A DNA stretch of 64,000 nt, taken from contig JAPKZK010000136.1 of NCBI GenBank assembly GCA_026393835.1, positions 54,218 through 118,217 on the forward strand. The letters are read 5' to 3'. Within the stretch, counting starts at the first letter, position 1; each line of letters begins with the position of its first letter. Under the pieces are notes generated by a model. The model was not told the origin of the DNA, did not search any database, and was given only the letters and a program-made list of their open reading frames with translations. Made by a program: the position numbers and the translations under genes. Positions 8,424 to 17,163 of this stretch are shown one piece after another. Origin of the DNA: Candidatus Aminicenantota bacterium (GTDB taxonomy: Bacteria; Acidobacteriota; Aminicenantia; UBA2199).

Positions 8424-11400
8424 ATGGTAAACAAAAAAGTATCCAATCGCTTTATATTTTTTCTCTTATTTGCCGTATCGGGCTTCTCGGGACTTATCTA
8501 TGAATCCATATGGTCCCATTATTTGAAGCTGTTCCTGGGGCACGCCGCTTACGCCCAGACCCTGGTGTTGATTATTTATATGGGCGGTATGGCGTTGGGC
8601 GCGTGGCTGGTGGCAAAGTATACCCCCAAAATTCGCAATTTGCTGCGGGGCTATGCCTATATCGAGGGTGCTATCGGCCTGCTGGCCGTCCTGTTCCACC
8701 CCCTGTTTGTCAATACCATGGACCTGACCTACTTTTCCCTGATCCCACAGGCCGGCTCCATGCTGACGGCCAACATCATCCGTTGGGGATTTGCCGCGCT
8801 GCTGATCCTACCCCAGTCGGTGCTGCTGGGCGCTACTTTCCCCCTCATGAGCGGCGGCGTCATTCGTCGTTTCCCGGCTAAACCCGGCCAGTCCCTGGCC
8901 ATGCTCTATTTTACCAACAGCCTGGGCGCCGCCGTCGGCGTCCTGGTGAGCGGGTTCCTGTTGATCGAAACCGTGGGCTTGCCCGGCACGATCCTCACCG
9001 CCGGGATCATTAATATCATCCTGGCCGCCGTGGTTTTTGTTTTGAGCCGGGAAAAGCAACTCCCAACAAGAGAGGTAAAAGAGGCAAAAGCAGCAAAAGA
9101 AGTAAAAGCAGCAAAAGAAGCAAAAATAGGGGAGAAAGAAATATTATCTCGCCGGCTGGTTCTCGGTTTTATGCTGACGGCCGCTTTCACCGGGACGGCC
9201 TCATTCATGTACGAAATCGGTTGGATACGAATGCTCAGCCTGGTGCTGGGCAGCTCTACCCATGCGTTCGAATTGATGCTCAGCGCGTTTATCCTGGGCC
9301 TTGCCATCGGCGGATACTGGGTCAGCCGGAACATCGACCGCCTGGAAAACCCCATGCGCCGACTGGGATATATCCAATTGACCATGGGTGCACTGGCGTG
9401 CTTGACCCTGCTCTCCTACGGTCAAACCTTTCATTTAATGGCTTACGCCGTTAACAATTTTCCCAAAACCGACCAGGGGTATTTTCTATTTAACCTTATC
9501 AGTCACGGCACAGCCATGCTGATTATGATTCCCGCCACCATTTGCGCCGGGATGACCCTACCGTTAATCACTTATTACCTGATTTCCAGGGGTTACGGCG
9601 AAGGCGCCATCGGTAAAATATATGCCGCCAATACCATTGGTTCCATCCTGGGAGTTATTATCGGTGTTCATTTTATCATGCCCCTGTTGGGAGTAAAAAA
9701 CGTCGTTGCCATCGGTGCCGGCGTCGATATCCTGGTGGGCGCGGCGCTGCTGTGGTATGTACAGGAGACGGCGCCCCAGGCTTCGCGGAAAACGCGGCTG
9801 CGTTGGGCAATCACCTCGGCGGCGTTTATCGGCGTCGTGCTGTTCAGCATTTTCGTAATCCGATTGGACCCTTTAAAAATGGCCTCCGGCGTATACCGTA
9901 ACGGCAAAGCGGAAATCGATGGGAAGATTTTGTTTCACCGGGACGGTAAAACCGCATCGATCGATATAATCGAATATACCTCCATCGAAACCCTCAGCAT
10001 TGCCACCAATGGGAAATCCGATGCCGCCATCAGTTATTCCGCCGAGCCGCGGCCGGATGAATTGACCATGGCGCTGGCGGCCGCCATACCCATGGCTTTC
10101 CACGAGCGCGCCCGGACCGCCGCCAATATCGGCCTGGGATCCGGTTTGACTACCCATGTGCTGCTGACCAATCCCAACCTACAAGCGGTGGATACGGTGG
10201 AGATCGAACCGGCGGTGGTGGAAGGCGCTAAAGCCTTCGGACAACGGGTGGAAAGGGTCTACAATGACCCGCGCAGCCATATCCATATCGAAGACGCCAA
10301 AACCTTTTTTTATAACCGCAAAGAGAAATATGATTTGATTGTCTCCGAGCCTTCCAATCCCTGGGTCAGCGGCGTTTCCGGCCTTTTCTCCAACGAATTT
10401 TACCGCATGATCCGTCGTTTTATTAAGGATGACGGTATTTTCTGCCAGTGGGTTCACCTGTACGATATGGACATTCCCCTGGTGGCTTCGATTATGAAAG
10501 CTGTCTCCGCCAATTTCCAGGATTATATCGTCTATTTTACCAACGACACCAATATTATTATCCTGGCGTCCAAACAAAAACTCCCGGCGCAGCCCGGGGA
10601 AACTATTTTTTCAATCCCTACGGTAAAGAACGAATTGGCCCGCATAGGGATTTACAATGGCCAGGACCTCCGGGTTCGTAAAGTCGGCGCGCGGGGCGCC
10701 CTGGATTTCCTGTTTCAATCGTATCGCATCCCGGCCAATTCCGATTACTACCCCGTGCTGGATACCGGCGCGGGGCGGGCGCGGTACCTGGCCAGTTCGG
10801 CCAAAGATTTGAACCGGCTCTTTTCCGTCGATTACCCGTTTCTGGCCGTGTTGGAAGGAGACATTGCCCCGGTCCGGTCGTTTTACAGCGAAACGCCTTT
10901 CAGTTTCTGGAAAGCCTTCGAGGCCAGGGAGGCCAGGGCCGTTTATCAATATTTTATCGCTTTGAAAAACCCGAAATTTGTTCCCACTATCGCCATGAAC
11001 CGGCAGAATTACGACGCCATCCAGGCCATGTTCTCCGGCAATGGAAATTTCGACGTCCTCCAGCAAATCATTTACAGTACGTATACATATTTGTCCAGGG
11101 AGGAGATGGGGTTAATATGGAGTGTGATGGAGTCTTCCAGGCTTTATGAAGCCCAGCCGGGGGAGTTAAAAAAGGTGATAAGCCTGTATAAAGCGCTGAG
11201 TAACCGGGAGTTCCGGGAAGTGCTGCGCATGGCGGAACCCTTTTTGCCCGGGGGTACGATTCTTGCGGATGAAAGAAATAATTTCCTATTGAAAGTGGTG
11301 TTAACCGCCCACATTGCCCTGGGGAACCGCGAGGCCGCAGGTAGGGTTTGGGACCGTTTCGAATACGGGACGCTTGAGAACCTGCCTATCGATTTGCGGT

Positions 11401-11432
11401 TGCTGGGGGCCTTGCTGGGGAAAATTAAATAG
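8424..11432 (+). CDS. Membrane-fused spermidine-synthase-like protein
   Basis: 1002 residues. Two related multi-helix membrane blocks (about 8-210 and 245-470), each opening with an xSGxxxLxYExxW/I motif (SGFSGLIYESIW, GTASFMYEIGWIRML), are joined by an EVKEAKAAKEVK linker. A class I methyltransferase-like spermidine-synthase domain follows (about 500-760), with the SAM/dcSAM loop NIGLGSGLTTHVLL, VEIEPAVVEGAKAF and SEPSNPWVSGVSGLFSNEFY. The last about 200 residues look helical. The family is common but its reaction is not established. A TATGAT box lies 10 nt before the ATG and no ribosome binding site is seen. The frame continues after the stop; see the next entry. Confidence 0.85.
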   Translation: MVNKKVSNRFIFFLLFAVSGFSGLIYESIWSHYLKLFLGHAAYAQTLVLIIYMGGMALGAWLVAKYTPKIRNLLRGYAYIEGAIGLLAVLFHPLFVNTMDLTYFSLIPQAGSMLTANIIRWGFAALLILPQSVLLGATFPLMSGGVIRRFPAKPGQSLAMLYFTNSLGAAVGVLVSGFLLIETVGLPGTILTAGIINIILAAVVFVLSREKQLPTREVKEAKAAKEVKAAKEAKIGEKEILSRRLVLGFMLTAAFTGTASFMYEIGWIRMLSLVLGSSTHAFELMLSAFILGLAIGGYWVSRNIDRLENPMRRLGYIQLTMGALACLTLLSYGQTFHLMAYAVNNFPKTDQGYFLFNLISHGTAMLIMIPATICAGMTLPLITYYLISRGYGEGAIGKIYAANTIGSILGVIIGVHFIMPLLGVKNVVAIGAGVDILVGAALLWYVQETAPQASRKTRLRWAITSAAFIGVVLFSIFVIRLDPLKMASGVYRNGKAEIDGKILFHRDGKTASIDIIEYTSIETLSIATNGKSDAAISYSAEPRPDELTMALAAAIPMAFHERARTAANIGLGSGLTTHVLLTNPNLQAVDTVEIEPAVVEGAKAFGQRVERVYNDPRSHIHIEDAKTFFYNRKEKYDLIVSEPSNPWVSGVSGLFSNEFYRMIRRFIKDDGIFCQWVHLYDMDIPLVASIMKAVSANFQDYIVYFTNDTNIIILASKQKLPAQPGETIFSIPTVKNELARIGIYNGQDLRVRKVGARGALDFLFQSYRIPANSDYYPVLDTGAGRARYLASSAKDLNRLFSVDYPFLAVLEGDIAPVRSFYSETPFSFWKAFEAREARAVYQYFIALKNPKFVPTIAMNRQNYDAIQAMFSGNGNFDVLQQIIYSTYTYLSREEMGLIWSVMESSRLYEAQPGELKKVISLYKALSNREFREVLRMAEPFLPGGTILADERNNFLLKVVLTAHIALGNREAAGRVWDRFEYGTLENLPIDLRLLGALLGKIK

Positions 11433-11759
11433 CAGGGATTGCAGTTTCAGTTGTCGGACATGTCGATCCCGTAAAAGCTGAACTGTGATAGCCTGGATAT
11501 CCAGGTCGAATGGGCGCGGTATGAATATACGCAGATCGATAAAATATATGAGTGGCTCGATCGCCCCGTGGATCGGCCGTTGATCGATCATTATGTTGTC
11601 ATCCGGAACCTGGGCAGCGCCATGGGCGAAATCCGGGGCATGGAAAAAGACGCCGAACGTTGGGAGAGGGATGCCGAGTTAATGTTTGCCAGGATGGAGT
11701 ATCCCATGAGGTTCGATGTCTTTTCCGGGTATGTGTATTGTTTTACTTTCCAGTATTAG
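11433..11759 (+). pseudogene. In-frame C-terminal remnant after two stop codons
   Basis: The frame of the preceding gene stays readable beyond its TAG (11430-11432). Thirteen codons lead to a TAA (11472-11474), then 94 sense codons run to a TAG at 11757. The long part has normal protein composition (for example EWARYEYTQIDKIYEWLDRP and MEKDAERWERDAELMF) and no good start codon of its own. It is best explained as the decayed C-terminal end of the fusion protein. An independent short gene starting at the GTG at 11568 cannot be ruled out. Confidence 0.45.
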
Positions 11760-11814
11760 GGCAAAAAAAACATAAGCCCACCAAATTCATCATTCTATCT
11801 TTTCCTCCAATAGT

Positions 11815-11843
11815 TTGCATTCCTATTTCGCTTATGATACAAT
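11815..11843 (+). promoter_or_regulatory. Promoter before the AAA-ATPase relic
   Basis: TTGCAT (11815-11820), a 17-bp spacer and TACAAT (11838-11843). Transcription should begin at about 11850, exactly at the ATG of a 15-codon reading frame. Confidence 0.55.
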
Positions 11844-11850
11844 CGTAGCC

Positions 11851-11898
11851 ATGGATACAACGGATACAACGGATATAACGATAAGGAGCCGAACATGA
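11851..11898 (+). CDS. Possible leaderless leader peptide
   Basis: The 15-codon frame MDTTDTTDITIRSRT begins 7 nt after the -10 and is built from a 9-bp tandem repeat (GATACAACG). It contains the AAGGAG of the downstream gene, and its TGA (11896-11898) overlaps that gene's ATG (11895). This is the geometry of a coupled leader peptide. The evidence is positional only, and the downstream gene is dead. Confidence 0.3.
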   Translation: MDTTDTTDITIRSRT

Positions 11899-12675
11899 GA
11901 AAGTTTTCATCCTATGGGCCTATCATTAACGCCTCAAATTATTACGCACCCAGGGAAGAACTAATAGAGAAAACATATATCAACTTGATCGGGGAAAACC
12001 CTACCGGGTGAAAAAACCGTTTTCAATTTCGACGACAAAAATCTCAATTATCTATACATGAATGGGGTCATCGCAGAAGAAAAAGTCGGCCCCAAAGAAT
12101 ACTACGTCAGGTTTTCCTGCCCATTTGTACAAAAACGAATCTTCAACTTTTTTTCCAGGCAGATCTTCAGTTACCTGGGCCAGTTGATCCACCCACTGGA
12201 CGCTATGGAAGATGCCGTGGATGAAGAAAATCTTTATCTCCCCAATATCATTAAACGCTACCAGGCCTATTTAACCAAAAACCAGGGGGTCTTTTTCAAG
12301 GATGCCCCCCGTCGCAAAACCGATCTGAAAATCTATGAAGCCGTTTTTCATTTTAATATATTTCGCTACCTGTACGATTTACTGAAATCCAGGGGCGTTG
12401 AAGTAGTTCCCCAATTCCCCACCGGCAACGGCAAGATCGACCTGATACTCAAATACCGGGGAAAAATCCATGCGCTGGAATTAAAAAGTTTTAAAGATAT
12501 GTATACGCATGAAAAAGGCGTTGAGCAGGCGGCGGAATATGGCCGGCAATTGAATTTAAAAGAGATCGCCTTCCTGGTGTTCGTCGAATTAAGCCCGGCG
12601 GAAGCCAAACAACTGGAAAAGCAAGTGGAAAAAAACGGCGTCAAAGTAACCGTATTGCCGGTAGGGATTTTATAA
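11895..12675 (+). pseudogene. AAA-ATPase / PD-(D/E)XK protein relic, ATPase core deleted
   Basis: The first 38 codons (11895-12011) match the start of proteins in this family (MRKFSSYGPIINASNYYAPR, then EELIEKTYINLIGENPTG) and end at a TGA just where the P-loop should follow. A second frame, open from 12010 to 12675, carries the C-terminal half: a helical region and then the PD-(D/E)XK nuclease fold with KIDLIL, HALELKSF and a QAAEYGRQLNLKE helix. The Walker A/B ATPase domain is missing and the pieces join out of frame. An intact protein of the related DUF1703 type lies at 40009-41817. The ATG at 12058 could still drive a nuclease-domain fragment, but no ribosome binding site supports it. Confidence 0.7.
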
Positions 12676-12798
12676 ACCAAAAGAACCCCACGCGAATTAC
12701 ACGAATCCACAAAATTAACTTTCTTAAACCTTTACAAAACGAACTAAATATGTAAAAATGAATTCCGCCTTGGAAATTTTTCTAAAATGGAGGTAAAA

Positions 12799-13296
12799 AT
12801 GACCAGGAATGAATATTTGAAATTTGTAGAAGGCATTTACCAGGCCACCCGCGGCTTGATAAAAATAACCCCGGATCAAAAACTCGATTACAAACCGAAA
12901 GATGGCCTGATGACCATCGCCCAGGTATTGAAACACCTCACCGGCAGTCTCGGCGAGGGCCTTTCCATGGCCTTAAACAACTCATGGCCCGTTATGCCCG
13001 CGGAAGAAATGCTCCCCTCCGCCGACAAAATGCCCAAATCCACTTCCGCCGCCGAAGCCTTGAAAGAAATCGACCACGATTGGGAACTGGTAAAACAAGA
13101 ACTGGAAAAAATCACCGACGGTGAATTTAATCAAAATAAAATCAATGTCCCCTGGATGCCCCAACCCATGACCTACGTCGAATTCATGATGCAATCCATG
13201 GAACATCTATCCAACCACCGCATGCAATTGTTTACCTGGCTAAAACTTTCAGGAGAACCCCTGCATACCGGTCATCTCTACGGCATGCCGTCATAA
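12799..13296 (+). CDS. DinB family protein
   Basis: 165 residues with the four-helix DinB fold pattern. A histidine in LKHLTGSLGEG and the paired histidines in MEHLSNHRMQLFTWLKLSGEP supply the usual metal triad. Members are metal-dependent thiol transferases or stress proteins; the substrate here is unknown. The ATG at 12799 has GGAGG 5 nt upstream, whereas the earlier ATG at 12787 overlaps that site. It is a monocistronic unit between a dead gene and the transglycosylase. Confidence 0.82.
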   Translation: MTRNEYLKFVEGIYQATRGLIKITPDQKLDYKPKDGLMTIAQVLKHLTGSLGEGLSMALNNSWPVMPAEEMLPSADKMPKSTSAAEALKEIDHDWELVKQELEKITDGEFNQNKINVPWMPQPMTYVEFMMQSMEHLSNHRMQLFTWLKLSGEPLHTGHLYGMPS

Positions 13297-13369
13297 TTAA
13301 TATAAAAAAATATCTCCATCGTGTTTAATGTATAATGTTAAATGTATAAAGTTTAAGGATGGTGTATGA

Positions 13370-14995
13370 ATGAGAATAAAGTGCTTTTTTTTGTCTATTA
13401 TATTGGCCGCTTTTGTTTTTAGCCATTGCAGTGGACATCACACAAATAAACCCAATACCGGACCCGTAACCCCCGCCAAAGAAGCCGAAACCGCGGAACC
13501 CACTCAACCGGCGGAAGAAAAAGAACCCCCCGAGGAAAGTAAAGAAGTGGTACCGGCTATCGTTATAAAAGCTGAAGAGATAAAAGAAGCCGCGCCCATC
13601 GCCGCTGCCGCTCCCGTTGCCCCTGCCGCCCCTTCTCCCGATGCGAACACAATTACCGATCATATCGCCGAGGGAATAAACGGCGTTTTCAAGGAATTCG
13701 GTTATTCCGGCGATATGAACATCCCCGAAAGCTTTAAAAACCGGGTCGCCCATTATATCCGTTACTTTTCCTTCGATGAAAAAGGCTCCCGGTTTTTCCA
13801 GCGGGGCCTAAGCCGCGCCGACCAATACCTGCCCATGATCCGGCAGGTATTCCAGGACAAAAACCTGCCCCTTTCCCTCGTGTACCTTCCCCTGGTGGAA
13901 TCCGGGTTTAATCCCAAAGCCCGGTCTCGCGCCGGCGCAGTGGGCATGTGGCAATTCATGCGGGGAACGGCCCGTATTTATGGACTCCACGTTTCCCGCC
14001 GCGTCGATGAACGAAAGGACCCGGAAAAAGCAACCGCCGCCGCCGCCGAATACCTCAACGACCTGCTGGCCATGTTCGGCATGGAAGACCCCTTCCTGGG
14101 CATTTGCGCCTACAACGCCGGCGAAGGCAAAATCTTGAACGCACTGCGAAAAATCTCCTATAAGGAACGCTCCTTCTGGACCCTGGTGAACAAAAATCTC
14201 TTACACACCGAAACCGATGAATATATCCCGCGCTTGCTGGCCGTTATCCTGATGAGCCGGGACCCGGAAACCTACGCCGCCGCTTCTAAAATAGTTTCCG
14301 TCGAACCTGACGATAGGGTGGACCAGGAAATTATCGATTCCATTCATACCGCCCCGCCAACCCCGGACGAAGAGAACGGGGTGGAAAGCGAACCGGGACC
14401 GGAAAGCGAGCCGGGAACTGGAGTTAATGTTGAAACGGGAACAGGAACGGGAACAGGAACCGGTCCTGTCTGGATATATACGGTAAAACAGGGGGATACG
14501 TTATTCGGCGTCGCAAAAAAGTACAACGTAGAGGTGGACGCCCTGAAAGAATGGAATCAACTGGACAGCAACCTGATCCATCCCGATCAAGAATTAAAAT
14601 TTTACACGGCTGCCCCCGCGGCGAGCCGGCCCGCGCCCGCGCCCTCCTATGTATCCCCGGCCCCGGTTGATAAAAAAGGGTATAAATTAATTTATACCGT
14701 GAATTATGGAGATTCATTGGCCCGCATCGCGCTTCTTTTCAAAGGAGTATCCGCGCGGGATATCATGAACTGGAACCGGTTAAACCGGACCCGCATCTAT
14801 TTGAAGCAGGAATTAGAGATATATTTACCGCGGCCGCCGCGGAAAGTGGCGGCCCATCTAGTAAAGAATGGCGATACCGCCGCTAAGATCGCCAGGGAAT
14901 ACGGCCAGAGGATCGAATACGTCCTCTCCCTTAACGGTATGGTCACCGATTCCCCGTTAGCGCCGGGGAAACAATTACTGATCTATCATTTTTAG
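13370..14995 (+). CDS. MltD-like lytic transglycosylase with three LysM domains
   Basis: Cuts peptidoglycan between MurNAc and GlcNAc. The 541 residues start with a lipoprotein-type signal (lipobox FSHC, Cys 20), then a Pro/Glu/Ala-rich linker (about 22-95). The SLT domain (about 130-310) has the catalytic Glu in LVESGFNPKARSRAGAVGMW and the CAYNAGEGKI motif. Three LysM modules follow, at about 370-415 (YTVKQGDTLFGVAKKYNV), 445-490 and 495-540. The linker before LysM 1 is a Glu/Gly/Thr tract encoded by GGAACA-type short repeats, which may vary in length. Confidence 0.9.
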   Translation: MRIKCFFLSIILAAFVFSHCSGHHTNKPNTGPVTPAKEAETAEPTQPAEEKEPPEESKEVVPAIVIKAEEIKEAAPIAAAAPVAPAAPSPDANTITDHIAEGINGVFKEFGYSGDMNIPESFKNRVAHYIRYFSFDEKGSRFFQRGLSRADQYLPMIRQVFQDKNLPLSLVYLPLVESGFNPKARSRAGAVGMWQFMRGTARIYGLHVSRRVDERKDPEKATAAAAEYLNDLLAMFGMEDPFLGICAYNAGEGKILNALRKISYKERSFWTLVNKNLLHTETDEYIPRLLAVILMSRDPETYAAASKIVSVEPDDRVDQEIIDSIHTAPPTPDEENGVESEPGPESEPGTGVNVETGTGTGTGTGPVWIYTVKQGDTLFGVAKKYNVEVDALKEWNQLDSNLIHPDQELKFYTAAPAASRPAPAPSYVSPAPVDKKGYKLIYTVNYGDSLARIALLFKGVSARDIMNWNRLNRTRIYLKQELEIYLPRPPRKVAAHLVKNGDTAAKIAREYGQRIEYVLSLNGMVTDSPLAPGKQLLIYHF

Positions 14996-15002
14996 ATGAA
15001 AC

Positions 15003-15031
15003 TTGAAAAAACCTTTTCATTGTATTACAAT
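15003..15031 (+). promoter_or_regulatory. Promoter of the kinase gene
   Basis: TTGAAA (15003-15008), a 17-bp spacer and TACAAT (15026-15031). Eight bases separate the -10 from the ATG at 15040 and no ribosome binding site fits, so a leaderless message is expected. Confidence 0.6.
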
Positions 15032-15039
15032 TGGTGCTT

Positions 15040-17163
15040 ATGATGGAAAGTAAAACCGTTAATATGAAAATAGACAGCGTGTTGAAAGCCGTGCTTGAAG
15101 AATTGGGGGGAACGTACGAATATGTAAAACACCTGGGGGGCGGCGAGTTTTCCAATGTCTACCTCGTTAAACATAAGGCCTCCGGCGAAAACTATGCCCT
15201 CAAAATTATGGATTACCACTATTTAATCCAGAGACTTAAAAAAGAAGACCTGGCCGATAGTAAAAGCAAATTTAATGAAATAAAAAAAAGGTTTGTTATC
15301 GAAGCCAAAATATATGGGAAAATCGATCACCGCCATATCGTAAAAATCCTGGATACCGGTTTCATTACCAACGATACCAATGACATCGAGATCCCTTTTA
15401 TCGTCATGAATTACATCAAAGGATCAAGCCTGGCGGAAGTCTTGAAAAAAGAAGCGCCTTTCGAAGTGAACCGGGCCCTGGCCATCGCCAAAAGCCTGTT
15501 GAGCGTTATCGATGTGATCCATCAAAACAATATCATTCACCGCGATATAAAACCCGCCAATATCATGATCGAAGAAGAAACCGGCGAAGCCATTATCATC
15601 GATTTCGGGATTGCCAAAGACATCGTGGGCGGGACCCGTTTGACCACTACCGGGGCGTTCCTGGGGTCGCCCGTGTATATGGCGCCGGAACAATTTACCG
15701 ACAGCAGTAAAGTCGGCCCCGAGATCGATACCTATGCCTTCGGCGTGGTCCTGTTTGAAATGTTGACCGGCGAACTCCCCTATAAAGGAAACAATTTCAT
15801 GGAGGTCATGAACGCCCACCAGGTGAAACCCGTACCCAATATCCTGGACGTGAACCCCGAATTGCCGGTGGGTATAGAAGACATTTTATTCAAGGCCATG
15901 GCTAAAAACCCCGCTTACCGCTACCGGAACGCCCAGGAGTTTTTAAAAGATCTCCAGGATGTGGGTAAGAAAAAAAGAAGACTATCCCGGAGACAAAAGA
16001 ACCGGTATACCTATCTCTTTTATTTGTTTGTCGCCGTCGTTGCCATAGCCTTGATTATCCTGAATCCCTTCGGTGCGCGCGCACCTAAAGTTGAGACAAA
16101 AACAACGCCGGTGCAAGATAGTAATGTCCAGGTTCCAAAAATAAAAGATGAGGAGAAGGCAAAGCCGGCGGAACCCGGGCAAAAGCCCCAACAGGTTACC
16201 CCGGAAGAGGAATTTGCACAAACTATCCAGGCCGTAAAGAAAAATATTGAAAAAGAGGACTTCGCCGCAGCCGGCGACGCCCTGGGAAAAGCCCGGCTTA
16301 TAAAAAAAGATAACGAAGAAATTAAACAACTTTCCCTTTTAATCGCGGAAAAAAAGCAAGAATATGAATTAAAGAACGGGGAAAACCTTTGTAATACTAC
16401 CAAAGGAAATATCGATCTCAAAAAGTACCTGGAATTTGCCGCCCAATACCCCCAATCCAGGTTCCTCAATGATTTGAAAGACAGGTTAAAAAAAGCCGAC
16501 GGGAATTTACCGCCGGAAAAGTACTGGCAGGGGCCGCTCCAGTCCAATTCAAAAGGTTATTATGAAGCGATTTTCGGCCCTGAAGGCAGCGGTCGCCGCA
16601 TGATCTATATCCCGGCCAAAAAAATCTGGATCGATAAATACGAGGTTTCCAACCTGCAGTTCAAGCGATACTTAAAAGATGAGAATATAAAAGCCGCAGT
16701 CGGAACGGGCAGCAAATACATCCTGGAGGGCGACGAATACCCGGCGGCGGTATCCTATAACGAAGCGGAAAAATATTGCCGGCGGTACGGTTTCAGGTTG
16801 CCCACGGCGGAGGAATGGCAATATATCGCCGGCAAAGGAACATATACCTACCCCTGGGGCAATGAATTACCCGACAGCGGCGATATTTGCCGGGCCAATT
16901 TCGACAGCCTCGAGGGCGCGTTGGAAAAAGACGGTTTTAGCGGCACTGCCCCGGTAAAATCATTTGCACAATACTCTTCCCCTTTCGACGCCGTGAATAT
17001 GGCCGGGAATGTCTGGGAATGGGTCCAGGGCATAATTCTAAAAGGCGGCGGGTTCTTCTCCTCAGTAGAGGACCTGGCCATCGATAAAACCGTCAGCGGA
17101 CGGGAAAATGACCGCGAAGGTTTCAGGTGCGTCAAAGATGAAAATAACGACCGGGGGATTTAA
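15040..17163 (+). CDS. Membrane Ser/Thr protein kinase with C-terminal FGE-sulfatase (SUMF1-like) domain
   Basis: 707 residues. The Hanks-type kinase domain (about 27-310) has the glycine loop GGGEFSNVY, the ATP lysine in YALKI (K55), HRDIKPANIM (D169) and DFG (188-190), plus the GSPVYMAPEQF activation segment. A transmembrane helix lies near 325-345. A helical linker follows, then a formylglycine-generating-enzyme-like domain (about 510-700) with WIDKYEVSNLQFKRYL, RLPTAEEWQYIAG, YPWGNELP and NMAGNVWEWV. The kinase should face the cytoplasm and the SUMF1-like part the periplasm, as in receptor kinases. No Cys pair typical of catalytic FGE is obvious, so that part may bind ligand. The start follows the -10 by 8 nt. 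Its 3' end overlaps the next gene. Confidence 0.88.
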   Translation: MMESKTVNMKIDSVLKAVLEELGGTYEYVKHLGGGEFSNVYLVKHKASGENYALKIMDYHYLIQRLKKEDLADSKSKFNEIKKRFVIEAKIYGKIDHRHIVKILDTGFITNDTNDIEIPFIVMNYIKGSSLAEVLKKEAPFEVNRALAIAKSLLSVIDVIHQNNIIHRDIKPANIMIEEETGEAIIIDFGIAKDIVGGTRLTTTGAFLGSPVYMAPEQFTDSSKVGPEIDTYAFGVVLFEMLTGELPYKGNNFMEVMNAHQVKPVPNILDVNPELPVGIEDILFKAMAKNPAYRYRNAQEFLKDLQDVGKKKRRLSRRQKNRYTYLFYLFVAVVAIALIILNPFGARAPKVETKTTPVQDSNVQVPKIKDEEKAKPAEPGQKPQQVTPEEEFAQTIQAVKKNIEKEDFAAAGDALGKARLIKKDNEEIKQLSLLIAEKKQEYELKNGENLCNTTKGNIDLKKYLEFAAQYPQSRFLNDLKDRLKKADGNLPPEKYWQGPLQSNSKGYYEAIFGPEGSGRRMIYIPAKKIWIDKYEVSNLQFKRYLKDENIKAAVGTGSKYILEGDEYPAAVSYNEAEKYCRRYGFRLPTAEEWQYIAGKGTYTYPWGNELPDSGDICRANFDSLEGALEKDGFSGTAPVKSFAQYSSPFDAVNMAGNVWEWVQGIILKGGGFFSSVEDLAIDKTVSGRENDREGFRCVKDENNDRGI

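Noticed and set aside
9201..9454. Opposite-strand frames inside the spermidine-synthase fusion
   Set aside because: Shadow frames of a high-confidence gene; no motifs.
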